DNA of 64,000 nt, from assembly GCF_008704855.1 (NCBI RefSeq), contig NZ_CP023691.1, positions 5,704,001 through 5,768,000 on the forward strand. Reading direction: 5' to 3'. The position numbers and the translations under genes were made by a program. Shown piece by piece: positions 26,105 to 34,880 of this stretch; the stretch's first letter is position 1, and each line of letters begins with the position of its first letter. The notes beneath the pieces were generated by a model, which saw only the letters and a program-made list of their open reading frames with translations, searched no databases and was not told where the DNA came from. Source of the stretch: Streptomyces platensis (GTDB lineage: Bacteria > Actinomycetota > Actinomycetes > Streptomycetales > Streptomycetaceae).

Positions 26105-27232
26105 ATGCCTGCCGACCGATCCACCGAGCGCGGCGCCTGGACTCCCGTGCTGCTCATCCTGGCGATCCTCCTCGTCGCCCTGCTCGACGCGACGACCGGC
26201 CCGGAACTGCACATCTCGGCCTTCCTGGGCATCGCCCCGCTGTACGCCGCGCTGCGCTGCTCGTTCCGGCGGACGCTCCTGGTGGCGGCCGTCTTCCTCG
26301 TGTGCCTGATCTACATCGACCTCTTCACGGTGCCCGACTGGGGCCCGGCCAGCCGGGTCGTCGGGATCTTCGGCGCCTGCCTGGCGGCCGTCTTCTCCCT
26401 GGTGCTGTGCCGCACCCGTCTGGAGCGGGAGGCCCTGCACGCCCGGACGCGGCTGGTCGCCGACACCGTGCAGCGGGCGATGCTGCGCGAGCTGCCGCTC
26501 AGCGCCGGCGCGGTCGAGGCGTACGGCTTCTATGTCTCCGCCCAGGAGGGGGCCCGGGTCGGCGGCGACATCTACGAGGCCATCGACACCCCGCACGGCC
26601 TCCGGCTGATGATCGGCGACGTACAGGGCAAGGGCATGCCGGCGATCGGGGCGGGCGTCGAGGTGCTGGCGTCGTTCCGGGAGGCCGCGCAGTACCAGGA
26701 ATCGCTGGAGTCGGTGGCCGAGCGCATGGAGCAGGCGCTGATCCGGCACAACGCCCGCTCCGTCGAGCAGGGCGCCGACGAGCGCTTCGTCACGGCACTG
26801 CTGCTGGAGATCCGCAGCGCGGCCGGTGCGCCGCAGGGGCGGGTGCTGTCCTGCGGCCACATCCCGTATTACCTGGTGCGCCACGGCGAGGTCACCGAGC
26901 GCCGGGACGGCGAGGGCGGTCTGCCGCTCGGCCTGGGCATGCTCGGCGGCGGGCCCCGGCACAGCGTCCGCATCCACCCCGATCCCGACGACTGGATCGT
27001 GCTGTGCACGGACGGGGTGACCGAGGCGCGCGGCAAGGACGGTGAGTTCTACCCGCTGGCCGAGCGGCTGGCCGGGTGGACGGACCTGGAGCCCCCGGAG
27101 CTGGCCCGTACCCTCCGCGCCGATTTGGAGAGCTTCACCGGCGGCGACCTGAAGGACGACGCGACCGCACTGGTCATCCGCCGTACCCCGGCCGCCACTC
27201 AGTTGAGCATGGCCCGGGCCGCCGCGGCCTGA
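26105..27232 (+). CDS. Membrane-anchored RsbU/SpoIIE-type PP2C phosphatase
   Basis: The 375-aa protein has about three or four N-terminal membrane segments (residues ~10-100), a short helical linker and a PP2C domain. The metal-binding motifs are VGGDIYEA, GDVQGKGMPA, CTDGVTEA and KDDATALVIR. Such enzymes dephosphorylate anti-sigma-factor antagonists in partner-switching networks; no partner is encoded nearby. Its last 34 bp overlap the 3' end of the convergent SirB1-like gene. Confidence 0.92.
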   Translation: MPADRSTERGAWTPVLLILAILLVALLDATTGPELHISAFLGIAPLYAALRCSFRRTLLVAAVFLVCLIYIDLFTVPDWGPASRVVGIFGACLAAVFSLVLCRTRLEREALHARTRLVADTVQRAMLRELPLSAGAVEAYGFYVSAQEGARVGGDIYEAIDTPHGLRLMIGDVQGKGMPAIGAGVEVLASFREAAQYQESLESVAERMEQALIRHNARSVEQGADERFVTALLLEIRSAAGAPQGRVLSCGHIPYYLVRHGEVTERRDGEGGLPLGLGMLGGGPRHSVRIHPDPDDWIVLCTDGVTEARGKDGEFYPLAERLAGWTDLEPPELARTLRADLESFTGGDLKDDATALVIRRTPAATQLSMARAAAA

Positions 27233-28059
27233 CGCCGTATCGCGAGCGCCCCGGCCGGGTCGACGGCCTCCACCACCCGGGCGTACTCCTCCAGCTCGGC
27301 CGCCCCGGCCAGGAACTCACCGCGCTGGACCAGCAGTTGGGCACGCTCATGGCGCAGCCGCGCCGGATGGCTCGGCAGCAGCAGCGACAGCTCCAGCGCC
27401 CACAGCTGCACCGCGCTGTGCTCCGGGCGGGCCTGCGCCCAGGCCCGGATGTTGTTGAGCATCCGCAGCACGATCTCCAGCGGATCGGCGGGCGTCATCA
27501 TCTGCGCGCTCAGCTGCTCCCCGGTCGCCCCCGCGACCAGCAGCTCCGCGTCCTCGCCGGTGAGCGGCCGGCCGCCGGCGAACGGATCGGCCAGCACATG
27601 GCTGCCGGCCGGATCGCCGAAGCCGACGACGAAATGGCCCGGCAGCGCCACCCCGTACACCGGGGCACCGGCCCGCCGGGCGACCTCCATCCACACCACC
27701 GACAGCAGGATCGGCAGACCCCGGCGCCGCCGCAGCACCTCGTGCAGCAGCGAGGACTCCAGCCGCCGGTAGTCGGCGGGCGAGCCGCCGAAGCCGCACC
27801 GGGTGCCGAGCAGCTCGGCGAGGTTGCGGGCCCAGGCCCCGGGGCCCCCGGCCGGAGCGTACGGCAGCAGCCCGGCCAGCCGGTCCAGTTCGATCTGCGC
27901 CGCGTCACGGCCCGCCTCGTCCAGCGCGGGATCGGCCTCGGCACCGATCAGCAGACACAGCAGCGCCAGATCGGGCCGCTCGGCCCGCGCGGCCTCGGCG
28001 AACTGCTGCCGCCGTGCGGCGCGGGCGTCGTCCCGCTCCGGCTCGGGTTCCTGGGGCAT
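27199..28059 (-). CDS. SirB1 family (transglutaminase-like fold) protein
   Basis: The 286-aa protein resembles the SirB1 family: an alpha-helical N-terminus, a central region with GLPILLSVVWMEVARRAG and YGVALPGHFVVG, and TPR-like helices at the end (residues ~190-280). The family has a transglutaminase/protease-like fold of unproven activity. I chose the ATG at 28059 (MPQEPEPERDD); a longer frame to 28101 would overlap the upstream gene. It follows the acetyltransferase gene by 16 bp, so the two form an operon. The 3' end overlaps the convergent phosphatase gene. Confidence 0.85.
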   Translation of the reverse strand: MPQEPEPERDDARAARRQQFAEAARAERPDLALLCLLIGAEADPALDEAGRDAAQIELDRLAGLLPYAPAGGPGAWARNLAELLGTRCGFGGSPADYRRLESSLLHEVLRRRRGLPILLSVVWMEVARRAGAPVYGVALPGHFVVGFGDPAGSHVLADPFAGGRPLTGEDAELLVAGATGEQLSAQMMTPADPLEIVLRMLNNIRAWAQARPEHSAVQLWALELSLLLPSHPARLRHERAQLLVQRGEFLAGAAELEEYARVVEAVDPAGALAIRRQAAAARAMLN

Positions 28060-28075
28060 GTCGGTGGGAGACCCT

Positions 28076-29149
28076 TCAGCGCCGGCCGCCGGGCCGGGCA
28101 CGCCGGTAGTGATAGCCGTGGTGCTCGGTGAAGCCCAGCCGGCCGTAGAACGCGAGCGCGTCCGCGTTGTCGGCCTCGACCTGGAGATACGCGGCCGAGG
28201 CGCCCTCTTCCAGGGCCCGCTCGGCGAGCGCCGTCATCACCAGCGTGGCCAGCCCCTGGCGCCGTGCGGCCGGGGCCACCTCCAGCGCCGCGAAGCCCGC
28301 CCAGCGCCCGTCGACGACCAGCCGGCCGATCGCCGCCGTCCCGCCGTCCGCGCCGGCCACCGTCGCGAACCACACCGACGGCCCGCCGGTCAGCACCTGC
28401 CGGGCGATCCGGGTGGCCTCCTCCGACGCGGCGGCCTCGCCCGTCCGGTTGTACAGCGCCAGCCACTCCGCGCCGGGCTCGCGGGACAGCGTGACGCCAC
28501 CGGTGTCGGCGTCGGTGTCGGCGAGCGGCGCCAGCGCCGCGATCCGGACGGTGGTGTGCCGCTCGCCGGTCCAGCCGCGCTCCGCCAGCTCCGCGGCCAG
28601 CCGTTCATCGGTATCGGCCTGCCCGGTGGCGACCATGATCAACGGCGGCAGACCACGCTCGTCATACCACTGGCCGATCCGCTCCAGTGCCACCTCCAGC
28701 GGGACCCCGGGGTCGCCGAGCGGCAGCACGGAATTGGCGCGGCGGGTGAAACCTCCGGAGGCCCGCAGCGTCCACTCCCCGAGATGTGCCGTCTCCACGG
28801 CGGGCCAGCCGCGGGCCGCGACGGTCTGGAGCTCGCGGGCGGTTGCGGCGGGCCCCCGCCGCCGGGCCGGCTCTCCCGAGGACGGCCGCGCGGCCCCGTG
28901 CCGGGCGGTCGCGGGACGGTCCGGCACCACCTTCGCGGCCACCAGCGAGGACTCCTCGATCCGTACGGTCTCGCCACTGCGCCGTGTGATGCTCAGCACA
29001 CCTTGATCCCAGGATGTGAGAACGCCGACCGCGTCGGTGAACGGGGGAACCCCCGCACCACCCCCGGTCAGACGCCGGACGGATACCCTTTTGCCCACGT
29101 CAGCACGGGTGATCCGGACCTCCGCGCGTCCGCCGGCCAGGAATTCCAT
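28076..29149 (-). CDS. GNAT acetyltransferase with N-terminal SH3-like domain (Rv0428c-like)
   Basis: The 357-aa protein has an N-terminal ~65-residue beta-barrel-like segment (GKRVSVRRL ... VLTSWDQGVLSI), a linker, then two GNAT-like halves. The acetyl-CoA-binding loop is visible as VAPAARRQGLAT, followed by YLQVEADNADALAFYGRLGF. The domain plan matches mycobacterial Rv0428c-type acetyltransferases; the substrate is unknown. It is the first gene of a two-gene operon with the SirB1-like gene and is divergent from fdxA. Confidence 0.9.
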   Translation of the reverse strand: MEFLAGGRAEVRITRADVGKRVSVRRLTGGGAGVPPFTDAVGVLTSWDQGVLSITRRSGETVRIEESSLVAAKVVPDRPATARHGAARPSSGEPARRRGPAATARELQTVAARGWPAVETAHLGEWTLRASGGFTRRANSVLPLGDPGVPLEVALERIGQWYDERGLPPLIMVATGQADTDERLAAELAERGWTGERHTTVRIAALAPLADTDADTGGVTLSREPGAEWLALYNRTGEAAASEEATRIARQVLTGGPSVWFATVAGADGGTAAIGRLVVDGRWAGFAALEVAPAARRQGLATLVMTALAERALEEGASAAYLQVEADNADALAFYGRLGFTEHHGYHYRRARPGGRR

Positions 29150-29289
29150 CGCTCAAACCGCCCCTCTTGTTCGTCTCGCGCCCGGGAACGGAGATACTAG
29201 ATGGCGGGCATCGACGACGCCGCGCTCCCGCGCGCCCAGCGGCGGTACTGCCAATCGGTCCGCCGGCCCTACCGAGGAGGAACGACAGC

Positions 29290-29610
29290 GTGACCTACGT
29301 CATCGCGCAGCCTTGTGTCGACGTCAAGGACAAGGCGTGCATCGAGGAGTGCCCGGTCGACTGCATCTACGAGGGCTCCCGGTCCTTGTACATCCACCCG
29401 GACGAATGCGTCGACTGTGGTGCCTGTGAACCGGTCTGCCCGGTCGAGGCGATCTTCTACGAGGACGACACCCCGGAGGAGTGGAAGGACTACTACAAGG
29501 CGAATGTGGAGTTCTTCGACGAGCTCGGCTCGCCCGGCGGCGCCAGCAAGCTCGGTCTGATCGAGCGGGACCACCCCTTCATCGCGGCCCTGCCGCCGCA
29601 GAACCAGTAA
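29290..29610 (+). CDS. fdxA: 7Fe ferredoxin FdxA
   Basis: The 106-aa ferredoxin has cysteines arranged for one [3Fe-4S] and one [4Fe-4S] cluster: CVDVKDKACIEECPVDC then CVDCGACEPVCPVEA. The GTG start at 29290 is set by GAGGAGG at 29274-29280. It matches the mycobacterial fdxC/fdxA size and ends with the usual Asp/Glu-rich tail region. It is a soluble electron carrier, for instance to cytochromes P450. Downstream is dapC, as in M. tuberculosis Rv1177-Rv1178. Confidence 0.96.
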   Translation: MTYVIAQPCVDVKDKACIEECPVDCIYEGSRSLYIHPDECVDCGACEPVCPVEAIFYEDDTPEEWKDYYKANVEFFDELGSPGGASKLGLIERDHPFIAALPPQNQ

Positions 29611-29660
29611 CGACCGAGGATCAAGGGGGAGCCTGCCCGCTCCCTCTTGCTCCCGTGTCG

Positions 29661-29692
29661 TTGGGGGCACCTCCAGTGTCAGCCACGGGAGG
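29661..29692. repeat. Dispersed intergenic palindromic element, copy 3
   Basis: TTGGGGGCACCTCCAGTG followed by AGCCACGGGAGG lies between fdxA and dapC. It shares GGGGGCACCTCC with copy 1. Confidence 0.4.
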
Positions 29693-29786
29693 TCGACGGC
29701 GCCGCCCCGGTCCCGTACGGCCTGCCGCCGTACGGGACCGCAGCATTTCCGCCGAGGGCCCCGCACCACCCGAGAAAGAGAGCACC

Positions 29787-30920
29787 GTGGGCGCAGCACC
29801 GTCACCCCGGCCCGAATCCCCCCGCGCATCGCTCCGCGACCGCCTTCCGGTCTTCCCGTGGGACCGCCTGGAGCCCTACAAGGCCACGGCCGCCGCGCAC
29901 GCCGACGGCATCGTGGACCTGTCCGTCGGCACCCCGGTGGACCCGGTCCCCGCGCTGGTGCGGCAGGCGCTGACCGACGCGGCCGACAGCCCCGGCTACC
30001 CGACGGTGTGGGGCACGGCCGCACTGCGGGACGCGCTCACCGGCTGGGCCGCCGAGCGGCTCGGCGCCCGGGGCCTGGAGCACACCAATGTGCTGCCGGT
30101 CGTCGGCTCCAAGGAGCTGGTGGCCTGGCTGCCCACCCAATTGGGCCTCGGCCCCGGCGACAAGGTCGGCTACCCCCGGCTGGCCTACCCGACCTACGAG
30201 GTCGGCGCCCGGCTGGCCGGCGCCGAGCCGGTCGTCTACGACGACCCCACCGAACTCGACCCCAGCGGTCTGAAGCTGCTCTGGCTGAACTCGCCGTCCA
30301 ACCCCACCGGCCGGGTGCTGAGCGCCGACGAACTGCGCCGCACGGTCGCCTGGGCGCGTGAGCACGGCGTGCTGGTCTTCAGCGACGAGTGCTACCTGGA
30401 ACTGGGCTGGGAGGCCGACCCGGTCTCCGTACTGCACCCGGACATCTGCGGCGGCTCCCACGACGGCCTGGTCGCCGTCCACTCGCTCTCCAAGCGCTCC
30501 AACCTGGCCGGCTACCGCTCCGCGTTCCTCGTCGGTGACGCCGCGGTCCTCGGCGACCTGCTGCAGATCCGCAAGCACGGCGGCATGATGATCGCCGCAC
30601 CCGTGCAGGCCGCCACCGTCGCGGCGCTGGGCGACACCGCCCATGTCGCCGAGCAGCGTGCCCGCTACGCCCGCCGCCGCGCCGCGCTGCGCGGTGCCTT
30701 CGAGGCCGCCGGCTTCCGCATCGAGCACAGCGAGGCCGCGCTCTACCTCTGGGCGACCCGCGACGAGCCCTGCTGGGACACCGTCGGCGACCTCGCCAAG
30801 CGCGGCATCCTCGTCGCCCCCGGCGAGTTCTACGGCCCGGCGGGGGAGCGGTTCGTACGGATCGCCTTCACCGCCACCGACGAGCGGGTGGACGCGGCGG
30901 TGCGCCGGCTGGCGCAGTGA
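29787..30920 (+). CDS. dapC: Succinyldiaminopimelate transaminase DapC
   Basis: The 377-aa class I/II aminotransferase makes N-succinyl-L,L-diaminopimelate in lysine and peptidoglycan synthesis. The PLP-binding lysine is in SLSKRSNLAGYR; LNSPSNPTG and the Asp in VFSDECYLEL are other cofactor-site motifs. I chose the GTG at 29787, preceded by GAAAGAGAG. The next pathway gene, dapE, lies 1.8 kb downstream. A perfect 20-bp terminator stem follows. Confidence 0.93.
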   Translation: MGAAPSPRPESPRASLRDRLPVFPWDRLEPYKATAAAHADGIVDLSVGTPVDPVPALVRQALTDAADSPGYPTVWGTAALRDALTGWAAERLGARGLEHTNVLPVVGSKELVAWLPTQLGLGPGDKVGYPRLAYPTYEVGARLAGAEPVVYDDPTELDPSGLKLLWLNSPSNPTGRVLSADELRRTVAWAREHGVLVFSDECYLELGWEADPVSVLHPDICGGSHDGLVAVHSLSKRSNLAGYRSAFLVGDAAVLGDLLQIRKHGGMMIAAPVQAATVAALGDTAHVAEQRARYARRRAALRGAFEAAGFRIEHSEAALYLWATRDEPCWDTVGDLAKRGILVAPGEFYGPAGERFVRIAFTATDERVDAAVRRLAQ

Positions 30921-30932
30921 GCAGCGGCTGAC

Positions 30933-30978
30933 ACGCGCAGGGGCCCGGGGAGAGCGAACTCCCCGGGCCCCTGCGCGT
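30933..30978. terminator. Bidirectional terminator after dapC
   Basis: The 20-bp stem is perfect, with a 6-nt loop (AGCGAA). The arms begin ACGCGCAGGGG and end CCCCTGCGCGT. It lies between convergent genes and can serve both. Confidence 0.9.
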
Positions 30979-30997
30979 CGTACGGGCGGACCGCCGG

Positions 30998-31456
30998 TCA
31001 GCGGCCGCCGAGCGGCAGACCGCCGAGCAGGCCGGTGGCGGGCGCGAGCAGGCCCTTGGGCGAGCCGACGAGCCCCTTGGCGGCGTCGAGGGGCAGCGAG
31101 CTGGTCGAGACGCCCTTCTTGGCGATCGGGCGGGCCACGCTCTCCGCCTTGTCAACGGCGGCCTGGGTGAACGGCATGGCCTTCTTCACGACCGGGCCGG
31201 CGGTCTCGACGAGCGCCGGGGCGAGCTTCGTGGCGGCCTTGCTGCCGGCCGCGTTCACCAGGCCGACGCCGTCGCGCGCGGTGTGGTCGAGGGTCTCGCT
31301 GGTGTTCTGGGAGTCCAGGGGCGCCGTCAGTCCGCCGAGTGCCTTGGTGGGCAGCTCCGCAGCGCTCGCGGAGCCGGCCGCAGCGACCACGGGAGCGGCA
31401 CCCGCTGCAACGAGCAGGGCGGCTCGGGCGATCCGACGCGTAACGGGGAGGGACAT
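30998..31456 (-). CDS. Small secreted protein of unknown function
   Basis: The 152-aa product has a clear Sec signal peptide (MSLPVTRRIARAALLVAAG) with likely cleavage after the ASA in SASAAELP, near residue 33. The mature ~120 aa is Ala/Leu/Gly-rich with KLAPALVETAG and PATGLLGGLP, no cysteines and no recognised domain. The ATG at 31456 has a strong AAAGGAG site; a longer frame to 31504 lacks one. Database labels such as ATP-binding protein for relatives look unfounded because no P-loop is present. Confidence 0.8.
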   Translation of the reverse strand: MSLPVTRRIARAALLVAAGAAPVVAAAGSASAAELPTKALGGLTAPLDSQNTSETLDHTARDGVGLVNAAGSKAATKLAPALVETAGPVVKKAMPFTQAAVDKAESVARPIAKKGVSTSSLPLDAAKGLVGSPKGLLAPATGLLGGLPLGGR

Positions 31457-31659
31457 GGTGCTCCTTTTACGGAGAAGGACTCGTTCTTCTGACAGATGTG
31501 CCATGTCCGCCTGGCGGACGCACTGACTACCGCGTCAGAACCCCGAAGGTTGCGGTGAACTCCGGTAAAGAGTTGGTAACGCGTCACATAATCGGCCCTG
31601 GATAAAGACGGGCAATATGTGCACACGCCGAGGCGCCGCGGAAACGTCACAGCCCTTTG

Positions 31660-31681
31660 CGTACAAGGGAATTGACCGCGG
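31660..31681 (+). repeat. 22-bp direct repeat, copy 1
   Basis: CGTACAAGGGAATTGACCGC continuing GG; it differs from copy 2 at three positions. The two copies start exactly 52 bp apart. Confidence 0.7.
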
Positions 31682-31711
31682 GGTCGAGCAAAAAACGGCC
31701 AACTCGCCTTC

Positions 31712-31733
31712 CGTAAAAGGGAATTGATGGCGG
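31712..31733 (+). repeat. 22-bp direct repeat, copy 2
   Basis: CGTAAAAGGGAATTGATGGC continuing GG. Its core CCGTAAAAGG also occurs inverted at 31463-31472, where it forms the Shine-Dalgarno of the secreted protein gene. Confidence 0.7.
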
Positions 31734-31758
31734 TGCCCCTTCCGGGGGACCCGGCAAA

Positions 31759-32688
31759 CTATTGCGCGGTGACGATCCGCACATGCTGCGCGGCCACCGC
31801 GGAATCGGCCGGCTTCCGTTGCCAGCCCTTCCCCGCATCGTCCGCCTGCCACATCCGGCCGGCATAAGAGATCTGTTCGATGCGCAGCTCGGCGGAGTGC
31901 GCCATCGCCCACATGGCCAGCTCCCAGCCGCGCCGCTCGGCGTCGCCCGCGCCCACCGCACCGGACTGCCGCACCGGTATCGTCACGCCGCTCCCGCCGC
32001 CGGTGGCACGGCCCTTGCCGTCGCCCGTCCGCGGCAGCACCCCGGCGCCGAACTCCCGCACCAGCCGCTTCCGCACCGCCGCGGCGCCACTCGCCTGCCC
32101 GTCCACCGGGCGGCTCTCCGTGCAGGTCATCGCGTCCCGGTCGCGGCCCGAGAGCGCGCCGGTCAGCCGTGCGGCGTTCGCCTCGTGCTTCGCGTAGGCC
32201 TGCGGATAGCCGCTGCGCTGCACCTTCTGCGCGGCGACGGTCAGCGGCAGCCGGGAGTAGCCGGGCACCTTCGCCAGATGCCGGTAGAACTCCCCGGCCG
32301 AATAGACCGGGTCCATGATCTGCTGCACGGTGCCCCAGTCCTGCGACGGCCGCTGCTGGAAGAGCCCGACCGAATCCCGGTCACCGAAGTCGATGTTGCG
32401 CAGCCCCGACTCCTGCATCGCGGTCGCCAGCGCGATGGTCACCGCCCGCTCCGACAGCCCCCGCGAGGACGCCACCGCCGAGATCGTCGCGGCGTTCGCG
32501 GCCTGCTCCGGGGACAGCTCGTACTCCTTCGCGTCCCCTTCGGCGCGCACCGTGCACTGCGGTGCTCCGGGGCCACCGGTCACGTACTGGACCACGAGAT
32601 AGCCGGCCAGTCCGATCAGTACGGCGACGGCTGCGGCGGCACGCCACAGGCGGGCGCGGCGGCGGGGAGAGGAGGGCTGTGCGGACAC
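31759..32688 (-). CDS. Membrane-anchored lysozyme/transglycosylase-like protein
   Basis: The 309-aa product has a basic N-terminus and one membrane span (WRAAAAVAVLIGLAGYLVV, residues ~14-34), then an extracytoplasmic domain. The segment ALATAMQESGLRNIDFGD with FGDRDSVGLFQQRPSQDWG is typical of actinobacterial lysozyme-like cell-wall proteins; the Glu in MQES is the likely catalytic residue. I chose the GTG at 32688 because the upstream ATG at 32742 would overlap the divergent dapE start. The end is Gly/Ala-rich with a C-terminal cap. Some relatives are labelled heavy-metal transporters, which this architecture does not support. Confidence 0.75.
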   Translation of the reverse strand: MSAQPSSPRRRARLWRAAAAVAVLIGLAGYLVVQYVTGGPGAPQCTVRAEGDAKEYELSPEQAANAATISAVASSRGLSERAVTIALATAMQESGLRNIDFGDRDSVGLFQQRPSQDWGTVQQIMDPVYSAGEFYRHLAKVPGYSRLPLTVAAQKVQRSGYPQAYAKHEANAARLTGALSGRDRDAMTCTESRPVDGQASGAAAVRKRLVREFGAGVLPRTGDGKGRATGGGSGVTIPVRQSGAVGAGDAERRGWELAMWAMAHSAELRIEQISYAGRMWQADDAGKGWQRKPADSAVAAQHVRIVTAQ

Positions 32689-32728
32689 GGGCCCACCGTA
32701 CTGGAGTGCTGCCGATAGGGTCGGATCC

Positions 32729-33820
32729 ATGGAGCGCTCCACAGATCACCCCGCCCTCGACCTCTCGCTCGACGCCGCCGCGCTCACCGCGCAGCTCGTC
32801 GACTTCCCCTCCGAGAGCGGCAACGAGAAGGACCTCGCCGACGCCGTCGAGCACGCGCTGCGCGCGCTCCCGCACCTCACCGTCGACCGCTACGGCAACA
32901 ACGTCGTGGCCCGCACGAACCTGGGCCGCGCCGAGCGGGTGGTGCTCGCCGGACACCTCGACACCGTGCCGATCGCCGACAACGTCCCCTCCCGGCTGGA
33001 CGAGAACGGCGTCCTGTGGGGCTGCGGCACCTGCGACATGAAGTCCGGCGTCGCCGTCCAGCTGCGGATGGCCGCCACCGTCCCGGCCCCCAACCGCGAC
33101 CTGACCTTCGTCTTCTACGACAACGAAGAGGTCGCCGCGCACCTCAACGGCCTCGGCCATGTCGCCGACGCCCATCCCGACTGGCTCACCGGTGACTTCG
33201 CCGTCCTCCTGGAGCCCTCCGACGGCCAGGTGGAGGGCGGCTGCCAGGGCACCCTGCGGGTCCTGCTGCGCACCACCGGCGAGCGCGCCCACTCCGCCCG
33301 CAGCTGGATGGGCGCCAACGCGCTGCACGCCGCCGCCCCGATCCTGGCGAAGCTCGCCGCGTACGAGCCGCGCCGCCCGGTGATCGACGGCCTCGAATAC
33401 CGCGAGGGCCTCAACGCCGTACGCATCGAGGGCGGCGTCGCCAACAACGTCATCCCGGACGCCTGCACGGTCACCGTGAACTTCCGCTACGCCCCGGACC
33501 GCACCCCCGACGAGGCGGTGGCCCACGTCCGCGAGGTCTTCGCGGACTGCCCGGTGGACGAGTTCGTCATCGACGACCACTCCCCGGGCGCACTGCCCGG
33601 ACTGTCCCACCCGGCGGCCAAGGCGTTCATGGAGTCCGTCGGCGGCACCGCGATGCCCAAGTTCGGCTGGACCGATGTCTCGCGCTTCAGCTCCCTGGGC
33701 GTCCCGGCCGTCAACTACGGCCCCGGCTACTCCCTGCTGGCGCACAAGAAGGATGAACGGGTGGAAATCGACCGCATCCTGCACTGCGAGGAACGACTGC
33801 GCGCCTGGCTGACGGCCTGA
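32729..33820 (+). CDS. dapE: Succinyl-diaminopimelate desuccinylase DapE
   Basis: The 363-aa M20-family metallohydrolase releases succinate from N-succinyl-LL-diaminopimelate. The two-zinc site is readable: GHLDTVP (His and catalytic Asp), GTCDMKSG (Asp), DNEEV (Glu-Glu), LLEPSDG (Glu) and LAHKKDE (His). The dimerisation domain covers residues ~175-285. It acts after DapC in lysine and peptidoglycan precursor synthesis. The Shine-Dalgarno is weak, and the start lies 40 bp from the divergent lysozyme-like gene. Confidence 0.96.
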   Translation: MERSTDHPALDLSLDAAALTAQLVDFPSESGNEKDLADAVEHALRALPHLTVDRYGNNVVARTNLGRAERVVLAGHLDTVPIADNVPSRLDENGVLWGCGTCDMKSGVAVQLRMAATVPAPNRDLTFVFYDNEEVAAHLNGLGHVADAHPDWLTGDFAVLLEPSDGQVEGGCQGTLRVLLRTTGERAHSARSWMGANALHAAAPILAKLAAYEPRRPVIDGLEYREGLNAVRIEGGVANNVIPDACTVTVNFRYAPDRTPDEAVAHVREVFADCPVDEFVIDDHSPGALPGLSHPAAKAFMESVGGTAMPKFGWTDVSRFSSLGVPAVNYGPGYSLLAHKKDERVEIDRILHCEERLRAWLTA

Positions 33821-33932
33821 CGCCCCCCGGGCCCGCCGCCGACCGCTCGCCTCCCCGCCGAATTCCCCTGCACTTCATGTCGTCGGATCTACGCTGAACA
33901 GGCAAACGATCTGCCAGCGGAGGGAGCACGAC

Positions 33933-34682
33933 ATGGCCAGTCCCGAGGGAGCACCGGTCCCTGAGGAGCAGCGGCTGGGTCCCGTACTGCGCCGCCAGGA
34001 GCAGGTGCAGGCCGGCACCACCGACCAGCGGCTGCTGGACTCCGAAGGCCCCTCCGAGTGGGTGCACACCGATCCCTGGCGCGTGATGCGCATCCAGTCG
34101 GAGTTCGTGGAGGGCTTCGGCGCGCTGGCCGAGCTGGGTCCGGCCGTCAGCGTCTTCGGCTCGGCCCGTACGCCGCGTGACTCCAAGGAGTACGACGCCG
34201 GCGTACGGATCGGCCGGGCCCTGGTCGACGCCGGCTTCGCGGTGATCACCGGCGGTGGCCCCGGCGCCATGGAGGCCGTCAACAAGGGCGCCAACGAGGC
34301 CGGTGGCACCTCCGTCGGGCTGGGCATCGAGCTGCCCTTCGAGCAGGGCATGAACGAGTACGTGAACCTCGGCGTGGACTTCCGCTACTTCTTCGTCCGC
34401 AAGACGTGCTTTGTGAAGTACGCCCGGGGATTCGTGGTGCTCCCCGGCGGCCTCGGCACCCTCGACGAGCTCTTCGAGGCGCTCACCCTCGTCCAGACCC
34501 GCAAGGTCACCCGCTTCCCGATCGTGCTGTTCGGCACGGCCTACTGGAGCGGCCTGGTCGACTGGCTGCGCGACACCCTCATCGCCCAGGGCAAGGCGTC
34601 CATGCACGACCTGGAACTCTTCCACCTCAGCGACGACGTCGACGAGGCAATCGCCCTGGTGACCAAGGAGGTCGGGATCTAG
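33933..34682 (+). CDS. LOG family (TIGR00730) protein
   Basis: The 249-aa Rossmann-fold protein has the two LOG motifs: GGGPGAMEAVNKGANEAGG and PGGLGTLDE. Characterised members release adenine or cytokinin bases from nucleoside 5'-monophosphates; many bacterial members are mis-called lysine decarboxylases. A good GGAGGGA site precedes the ATG. In M. tuberculosis the equivalent gene Rv1205 lies in the same position between dapE and folP2. Confidence 0.93.
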   Translation: MASPEGAPVPEEQRLGPVLRRQEQVQAGTTDQRLLDSEGPSEWVHTDPWRVMRIQSEFVEGFGALAELGPAVSVFGSARTPRDSKEYDAGVRIGRALVDAGFAVITGGGPGAMEAVNKGANEAGGTSVGLGIELPFEQGMNEYVNLGVDFRYFFVRKTCFVKYARGFVVLPGGLGTLDELFEALTLVQTRKVTRFPIVLFGTAYWSGLVDWLRDTLIAQGKASMHDLELFHLSDDVDEAIALVTKEVGI

Positions 34683-34880
34683 GGACGGGGACGGGGGCGG
34701 CCCGGGGGTCCGAGGGGCCGCTGACTGGCGCCGGCCGGGCTCCTGCCGTCCGGCACCACCCGGGCTCCCGCCGGCCGGCGAGGCCCGGGAATGCCATCGC
34801 CTCCCATCCCGTTGCGGCCCCGAGGGGGCCCAGCCACCCCCTACGGCATCTGTTCGTACGAGCCCTAAGGGCCGCCGCCC

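Larger units (their letters stand above)
31457..31758. other. Intergenic region with a 22-bp direct repeat
   Basis: This 302-bp gap is AT-richer than average. It contains two near-identical 22-bp direct repeats (see the repeat entries). It separates the secreted protein gene, transcribed away on the minus strand, from the 3' end of the lysozyme-like gene. Confidence 0.5.

Noticed and set aside
31727..31867. A plus-strand ATG preceded by AAAAGGGA in the second 22-bp repeat, opening a ~46-codon frame
   Set aside because: Most of the frame is antisense to the lysozyme-like gene and has no conserved features; the Shine-Dalgarno-like sequence is part of the direct repeat.
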